From positions 1,023,148 through 1,087,147 of the forward strand of contig JAQSEB010000173.1 of NCBI GenBank assembly GCA_030063045.1: a stretch of DNA of 64,000 bases, read 5' to 3'. The notes beneath the pieces were generated by a model that did no database searches, was not told where the DNA came from, and saw only the letters and a program-made list of their open reading frames with translations. The translations under genes were made by a program, and so were the position numbers. This DNA comes from Pratylenchus scribneri. Lineage: Eukaryota > Nematoda > Chromadorea > Rhabditida > Pratylenchidae. Positions 58,312 through 64,000 of the stretch are shown piece after piece; the first letter of the stretch is position 1, and each line of letters begins with the position of its first letter.

Positions 58312-59160
58312 AATTTAAAATTAAAAAAAAATTTTAAACATAATAAATTAATGGCTAATTAATATTTTCTCTTAACAATAAATGAATAAATTTTCGCGCT
58401 GAAATTATTGCATTAAATACAAAAAATAAATTTTAATATATATTTCTGTTAAAAAATTAAAATTATTTTAAAATTATACTAATTTATAAAATTTATTATA
58501 AATTTAGATAATACAAAAAACTTGAAAAAATTGAATCGGAATTAAATTTGTTAAAAATTTTACTTTTAATGAAATTATTTGTTAAACTTTTGCAAAATAT
58601 TTAATAAAGGGAGAAAAAAAATAAAAAATTATTTTATATATAATAAATAAGAAATTATGTGAATATTTTAATCAATCTAAAAAAAATATCATATTAGGAA
58701 ATGTAATACTAAATTTTATGAATAAAAAATGAAAATTATAAATTAATTAAAAAAATTATTAAATTAAAAAAAAATTACGATAAAATTATTAATATTCGAA
58801 TTTATTTAAAAAATTATTCAATAATTATTTTTATTTCTTTAAAGGCTATTGATTATTCAAATTTATTTTCACATATTAATTGAAAAATATTAACAAAAAA
58901 TTATATTGAATAAAGAAATTACTCTGGAATAATGGAATAATTTTCATAATAAAAATACGGATTGATAGAGGAAGTTAGCCATCAAAAAATTTTTCAAAAT
59001 AACTTGTAAATTAATTTTTTACTTTAAATAAGGTTTTTTTTTAAAGATTCATTTTGGTAGAATAATGTGAAGCTAAAAGTGAATGTGGCTGGAGATTTTT
59101 TGACAGTAATTTTAAATATATTAATTTATGAAATTCGAAAATTTTTAATTTAATTGAACT

Positions 59161-59262
59161 TCAAAAAATTACTTTTTTGAACTTGAAAATTTTCTTTCGG
59201 CTAAGTTGAAAATGAGAACATGTATTGCTAACATAAAATTTGACCCTATTGGCAATTACTAA
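59161..59262 (+). pseudogene. WD40-repeat fragment (THOC3/TEX1-like)
   Basis: The frame ends RTCIANIKFDPIGNY followed by TAA TAA. WD repeats have '...i.FdP.G.ylAtGs.D..v.lWd'; THOC3 proteins carry 'C..IkFDP.G.YfAtGsaD', close to this. The blade stops before the GSxD and WD parts, with no splice donor. After the double stop the same frame is open for 109 codons with only two TGAs, but that stretch shows no WD pattern. Confidence 0.42.
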
Positions 59263-59920
59263 TAAAATATTGAAAGTTTGCCGGCTAGATTAAAAGGAAT
59301 TATTTTACCAAAATGGGCTCTTCTTTACCCTTTTCCACTTTTTAATGCCTATAAGTGTCAAATTAAATGTCAAAAATTTTGACAAGATAAAAAGGATATT
59401 TTAAAATTGAGAATAAAAATTCGACAATTCCTAAATTGTGTTGGTTTTGGGTATGGAAGAAAGGGAAGAAGCATACTTTTCCTCATAAAAATTTGATTTT
59501 ATAGACATAAAATTGCTCATCCTAAAGTTGGTGCATACTTTGCAATTTTATTTTTCTTTTCTTATTTGAATAAATTTTTAAAATTTTTCTTCTAAAACTT
59601 ATGAATGGATCATACCATAAATAAACTCGGAAAAATATTAATTTTTTAATATTTTTTCAATTAAATAAGGAAAACACGATAAATTATTTAATAAAAAATA
59701 ATAGAAATTAAAATATTTTTTTTCAAATTTAAATTTTTAATTTAAAAAATTATTATTTTAATAATTCAGTTTAAATAAATATAAAAAATAAAAAAATATT
59801 TTATTCTCTTATATCAGAAAAATCAAAAAATTAAAATTAAAAATATTCAAAAATTATATTCATATAATATAAACAAAAAATTTTATAAATTATTTGGGTG
59901 AATTGGCTATAGTATTCTAG

Positions 59921-60003
59921 ATACAGTCTCCTCCTGGCAATGGAAAAACTTTTCCTGCCTGGCGATAGCGGTGAATCTGATTTTAATTTATAAGAATTAT
60001 TGA
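59921..60003 (+). pseudogene. SF1 helicase Walker A (motif I) fragment, frameshifted
   Basis: After an acceptor-like tattctag (ending 59920) the frame reads IQSPPGNGKTF; then, one base short, CLAIAVNLILIYKNY. Upf1/Dna2-type helicases have 'iqGPPGTGKT.t...i...l' as the ATP-binding P-loop, and PPGNGKT retains the catalytic Lys-Thr. The -1 shift after GKTF breaks the frame. It is the same superfamily as the 17404 fragment, but that one is motif V and lies upstream, so they are not parts of one collinear gene. Confidence 0.55.
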
Positions 60004-60058
60004 TTGGATTAACTAATTAAAATTTCAATTTTCGTTGGAAAGCCAAGATAATTGAATA

Positions 60059-60157
60059 ATTTCAGTTTTCGCTTCAGAAGAAAGGGAAAGAAATGTTGAT
60101 ATCAAAAAAAAACAATTAAAATTGCAAGAAAGAGCGATTGAAAAGACAAAAATGTGA
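60059..60157 (+). CDS. Charged exon-like frame downstream of the helicase fragment
   Basis: ISVFASEERERNVDIKKKQL then KLQERAIEKTKM before TGA. In SF1 helicases motif Ia (ilv.a.SN.avd) follows motif I, and IxVxA...NVD is loosely similar, so this may be the next piece of the same relic. Alternatively a coiled-coil exon; a second frame is open too. Confidence 0.25.
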   Translation: MSVFASEERERNVDIKKKQLKLQERAIEKTKM

Positions 60158-61480
60158 AGTGTAGTTCATTAAAATATATTAAATAATTGAATTAAAATAA
60201 GATTTTATTGGAAATTTTTAACTAAAAATAATTATAGCATAAAAATTGAATTATTTAAAAATAATAAATAGAATTAAAAATTAATATATAATATTATTTA
60301 AATTCTTGAACTTTATTAAACATATATGATTGAATAACTATCTTTTTAAATAAAAAAAAATAAATATGATCTAAAACATTTCGTAAATTTTCAATTTAAT
60401 TTTAAACTGGAAATAAATATTATTTTTAATTTAATTAATTTTTAGAGCAAAATGCACAGAGGAATATTTTTAATTAATAAATAAAAAAAAAACAAGTTTA
60501 AAAAATTAATATTTAAAAATAATTAAAATATATACATTTACTTTTAATCTTCCGTAAAATAACTTTAATTTTGCCATAAAATTTGGGAAAAATTTTTATT
60601 TTAAGGTAATTAATAAAAATAATCCAAAATTAAATTATATAAGAGAAATTAAATTTTTAAAAAAGTGTATCGTCAAAAAATTTGTACCATTTAAAAAAAA
60701 AGACAATGCAATCATACTATTTAACCCATTATCAAGAAAAGATAAGAGAATATTATTTAAAAAATAAAAGAAATAAGTTTATTTAAAACTAGGCAGCTTT
60801 CATTCGAAATTATTTATTTAAAAATAATAAAATACATGATTAATATAAGTCTTAAATACAATAAAATCCCTAAATTTTAAACTTATACAAAAAAACTGAA
60901 TATTTTATTGAATGAATTAAAATTTTATAAAAAAATATTATAAATAATAAAAGATGAAATATTTGAACGAAAGAAAAATTACTATTATCAAAATATTATA
61001 TTATTCTATTATATAGAAATTTTTATTTAATTAAGGCAATAATAAATGAAAAAATTATTGTAAATAAAAATCAGTCATTATATTGTAAAATGTTCAATGG
61101 AAATAATTTGAAAAAATAATTATTAAACATTATTTTTTATGATTATAAAATAAATTTGTTAATTAATAAATATTATTTATTTATAAATATAAAGAAATAA
61201 AAATAAAAATTTATAATTAAATAATAATATTAATAAGTTCAACTTCTTCATAAAGGGTTGACCATTTTTAGTCTAATAATTTCATTGCAGTAGGTTTATC
61301 TTTAAAAATCTATAAATTAAATAATAAACTGAATTTAACAAATTTTTTAAATAAATTTTTAATGAAATGAAAAATAATTAAAAAAGTATATATAAAATTT
61401 AAATTATTTTAAAAGTAAATAATGAATTATATAACTGAAATAAAATTTAAAAAAAGGAATTTGATAACTTTTTTCTAATA
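60158..61480. other. AT-rich DNA, nothing recognised
   Basis: Only a minor patch near 60785-60810 stands out. No family match, repeat or RNA gene seen before the satellite begins. Confidence 0.45.
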
Positions 61481-62640
61481 AAAACCTATGAAGAATATTT
61501 TTTGATAAATAACAAAATAAAACAATATATGAAGCCCATAATTTGATACTCGATTTTTATTGATTTTTCGGATTTTGTAAATTTTTAAAACATTTTTCGT
61601 TTACCTATTTTCATTAATTTTTTGCTCAAATATACCAAAAGTGAATAAAAACCTATGAAGAATATTTTTTGATAAATAACAAAATAAAACAATATATGAA
61701 GCCCATAATTTTCGAACCGATTTTTATTGATTTTTGGATTTTGTAAATTTTTAAAACATTTTTTCTAAACCTATTTTCATCAATTTTTTTTCTCAAACAT
61801 AATAAAATTGTATAAAAACCTATGAAGAATATTATTTGATTAATAACAAAATAAAACAATATATGAAGCCCATAATTTTCGAACCGATTTTTATTGATTT
61901 TTTGGATTTTGTAAATTTTTAAAACATTTTTTCGTAAAACTATTTTCATCAATTTTTTTCTCAAACATACTAAAATTGTATAAAAACCTATGAAGAATAT
62001 TATTTGATTAATAACAAAATAAAACATTATATGAAGCCCATAATTTTCGAACCGATTTTTATTGATTTTTTGGATTTTGTAAATTTTTAAAACATTTTTT
62101 CGTAAAATTATTTTCATCAATTTTTTCTCAAACATACTAAAATTGTATAAAAACCTATTAAGAATATTATTTGATTAATAACAAAATAAAACAATATATG
62201 AAACCCATAATTTTCGAACCGATTTTTATTGATTTTTGGATTTTGTAAATTAAAAACATTTTTTCTAAACCTATTTTCATTAATTTTTGCTAAAACATGC
62301 TCTTAGTGAATAAAAACCTATGAAGAATATTTTTTGATAAATAACAAAATAAAACAATATATGAAGCCCATAATTTTCGAACCGATTTTTATTGATTTTT
62401 GGATTTTGTAAATTTTTAAAACATTTTTTCTAACCCTATTTTCATTAATTTTTGCTAAAACATGCTCTTAGTGAATAAAAACCTATGAAGAATATTTTTT
62501 GATAAATAACAAAATAAAACAATATATGAAGCCCATAATTTTCGAACCGATTTTTATTGATTTTTGGATTTTGTAAATTTTTAAAACATTTTTTCTAAAC
62601 CCTATTTTCATTAATTTTTGCTAAAACATGCTCTTAGTGG
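61481..62640. repeat. Satellite array: seven tandem ~166 bp units
   Basis: Units begin at 61481, 61647, 61815, 61983, 62150, 62313 and 62477 (steps 166, 168, 168, 167, 163, 164). Conserved segments include acctatgaagaatatt, caatatatgaagcccataat, cgaaccgatttttattgatt and ttttggattttgtaaattt. Units 2-7 are very similar; unit 1 is more diverged. The three middle copies share aaaattgtataaaaacctat at the junction, while the last ones share acatgctcttagtg, so subtypes are clustered. A minus-strand frame of 160 codons crosses three units; it is itself a repeat and is not a gene. Confidence 0.98.
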
Positions 62641-62932
62641 ATTCTAGAATTTTCTTTTTGCTTTTCAACTTTGATTGACATATTTAATTATACATTTTTA
62701 CTAGAATTATTTAAATAATTGTGATATTATATTTGAGAATATCCTAGGCGGGCAATACTAATGAAAATTAAAAAGTAAAGCATAAATTTAGGTGATTTTT
62801 CCGGAATTCTCTTTTTGCTTTTCAACTTTGATTGATAAATTTAATTATATATTTTTATTATAATTATTTGAAATAATTATGATATTATATTTTAAAATAT
62901 TATAGGCGAGCAATACAAATGAAAATGGAACA
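62641..62932. repeat. Two-copy direct repeat adjoining the satellite (period 157 bp)
   Basis: 62647-62790 and 62804-62932 share ttctttttgcttttcaactt and gattga, then attat blocks, gatattatatt and gcaatac...atgaaaat. The unit is unrelated to the satellite but of similar length and begins at its last base, so it may mark the edge of the array. Confidence 0.85.
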
Positions 62933-63241
62933 GAGTAGATATGATAACATAAAATGCATTTGGAATCCTTAAAATCCCGGAGAATAAGTTAGGTAATAAA
63001 TAAAATCCGCATACATTTCTAGGATGCTATTATTTATTTTTAATTCCTCTAATTGTTAGCCAATAAGAAAATCCAAAATACATTTTAAGATCTGACCTAA
63101 TTTTAATTTTTAAAAAATTAATGGAAATATACATCCAATAAAATTTGTGATTACTAAATTATTAAAATTTTTTTCTAAATAATAGTAGCTTAACAAATGA
63201 GACTAATGAAAAAATTTTTGTTGTAACTTAAATTTGTATAA

Positions 63242-63550
63242 AATAATAAAAAATTCTTATTTGACTCGATCGGTTCACTTCTTTTTTTGGACCAATTATT
63301 ACGGGAACAAGTTGCTTGGAGGAAGGATCGGCGGTTCTCATTCTCATTTCCCAAATTGACAATTTACAAAACATACGAAACTGCTGAGAAATTGAGATTA
63401 TCAAAAATGAAATTCAGCGGAAATATGCCAATTTCTGGGAAAGGGCAAAAATCAAAATTCCGTTGTCAAATTGTTGTATGCTGCGGGCAGAAATTGAAGT
63501 ATCAACCTGACGAAATGCCGAGGCAATTGGGATTTGAAAATTCAACTTAA
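63242..63550 (+). CDS. Longest stop-free frame at the right end (102 aa), unknown protein
   Basis: Open from TAA (63239-63241) to TAA (63548-63550), with LLREQVAWRKDRRFSFSFPK, MKFSGNMPISGKGQKSKFRC and QIVVCCGQKLKYQPDEMPRQ. The segment is far richer in GC than its surroundings, with a basic, Cys-containing product. The minus strand of the same stretch is open for about 125 codons if one TGA is ignored, so strand is not proven. No ATG marks the beginning; the start is set by the upstream stop. No family is recognised. Confidence 0.33.
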   Translation, partial: NNKKFLFDSIGSLLFLDQLLREQVAWRKDRRFSFSFPKLTIYKTYETAEKLRLSKMKFSGNMPISGKGQKSKFRCQIVVCCGQKLKYQPDEMPRQLGFENST

Positions 63551-63760
63551 TAATTTTAGACCCACCAAAAAACACAAAATACTTATAGTTGAAATTTCAC
63601 AAAGTTTATTAAGCAAAATTATATTGAATTGAAGACGATTAAAATTGAGAGCAAAATCCGAAAAGGTTGGGAGAAAAGAGGTTAAAAATGGAAGTGAGGG
63701 TGAGGGCCAAGGGGACGAACACAAAAAATTGAAAGGCGGAATTTGGATTTAGAAAAAATG
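63551..63760. other. GC-richer, purine-biased spacer before the palindrome
   Basis: 63655-63760 is G/A-rich on the plus strand and open in two frames (MEVRVRAKGTNTKN; GSEGEGQGDEHKKLKGGIWI). It may be the tail of a gene fragment cut by the inverted repeat. Confidence 0.3.
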
Positions 63761-64000
63761 GAAAGAACAGCAAAAGGAGTGGATAAAAATAAGATTAAAA
63801 TTGATTAATTTATGGAAAATATATTGGAATTAATGAATAAAGATAATAAGAAATAAATAAAAAATAGTAAATTGAAGAATTGATTCCAATTTAATTTTTT
63901 TTATTTATTTCTTATTATCTTTATTCATTAATTCCAATATATTTTCCATAAATTAATCAATTTTAATCTTATTTTTATCCACTCCTTTTGCTGTTCTTTC
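63761..64000. repeat. Perfect inverted repeat, 104 bp arms, reaching the window edge
   Basis: 63761-63864 and 63897-64000 are exact reverse complements (from gaaagaacagcaaaaggagt on the left to its complement at the last base), separated by a 32 bp spacer. The right arm is cut by the window end, so the palindrome may extend further into 63760 and beyond. The absence of mismatches indicates a very recent inverted duplication, ongoing correction between arms, or an assembly or amplification artefact. Confidence 0.95.

Noticed and set aside
61653..62135. 160-codon minus-strand open frame
   Set aside because: It runs through three satellite units and its peptide repeats with the same period. Unit length happens to be near a multiple of three; there is no independent coding sign.
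61481..62932. CRISPR array
   Set aside because: Units are adjacent ~166 bp satellites without the short repeat plus unique spacer pattern, and the DNA is eukaryotic.
1..64000. tRNA, rRNA or other structural RNA genes
   Set aside because: I looked for A/B-box-like sequence, cloverleaf stems and conserved rRNA stretches and saw none; a covariance-model search would be needed to exclude degenerate copies.
1..64000. Bacterial, plastid or mitochondrial origin
   Set aside because: Annexin, chromodomain, HMG-box and kinase pieces, a GT-AG intron, a satellite array and eukaryotic transposon types point to nuclear DNA; there are no operons or organelle genes.

Overview
This is nuclear DNA of a eukaryote with an extremely AT-rich genome; by eye only about one base in six is G or C. 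Evidence for a eukaryote: recognisable pieces of annexin, protein kinase, chromodomain, HMG-box, WD-repeat and TFIIH proteins; one GT-AG intron whose removal restores an annexin frame; a nucleosome-length satellite; and relics of hAT, MULE, pogo/Tigger-like and LTR elements. The lineage cannot be fixed. The annexin, kinase and chromatin families and the transposon mix suit an animal-like or related lineage, but no marker is decisive. TTAGGG-type motifs occur but are not shown to be telomeric.

Layout. 1-1433: a left-edge open frame, then two GC-rich minisatellites and a C-rich telomere-like tail. 1434-17400: very AT-rich DNA with sparse 50-150 bp islands of higher GC, among them MULE and hAT transposase relics, a pogo/Tigger-like MITE (11425-11666) and several unassigned open frames. 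17400-21000: the densest cluster of recognisable islands (SF1 helicase, two annexin exons, Hsp70-like, zinc-finger-like, class I aminotransferase). 21000-45000: AT-rich DNA with unassigned exon-like frames and weaker matches (small GTPase, kinase loop, coiled coil, cullin). 45800-52900: kinase, chromodomain, TFB5-like and HMG-box islands, a foldback element carrying CCCTAA repeats, and one of two copies of a dispersed repeat. 53000-60200: further open frames, an LTR-type motif pair, glyoxalase-II-like, WD-repeat and helicase Walker-A islands. 61481-62640: seven copies of a ~166 bp satellite, then a two-copy repeat. 63761-64000: a perfect inverted repeat running into the window edge.

No complete gene is visible. 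Each recognisable island is about one exon long, neighbouring islands belong to unrelated proteins, and nearly all end without a proper splice donor. Several carry frameshifts, or stop codons at positions where the family has Gln or Trp. The simplest reading is a gene graveyard: gene and transposon fragments decaying under strong GC-to-AT mutation. The alternatives (interleaved genes with enormous introns, a reassigned genetic code, or assembly errors) are set out in the findings. Open frames below about 60 codons are expected by chance here, so every entry without a family match has low confidence.
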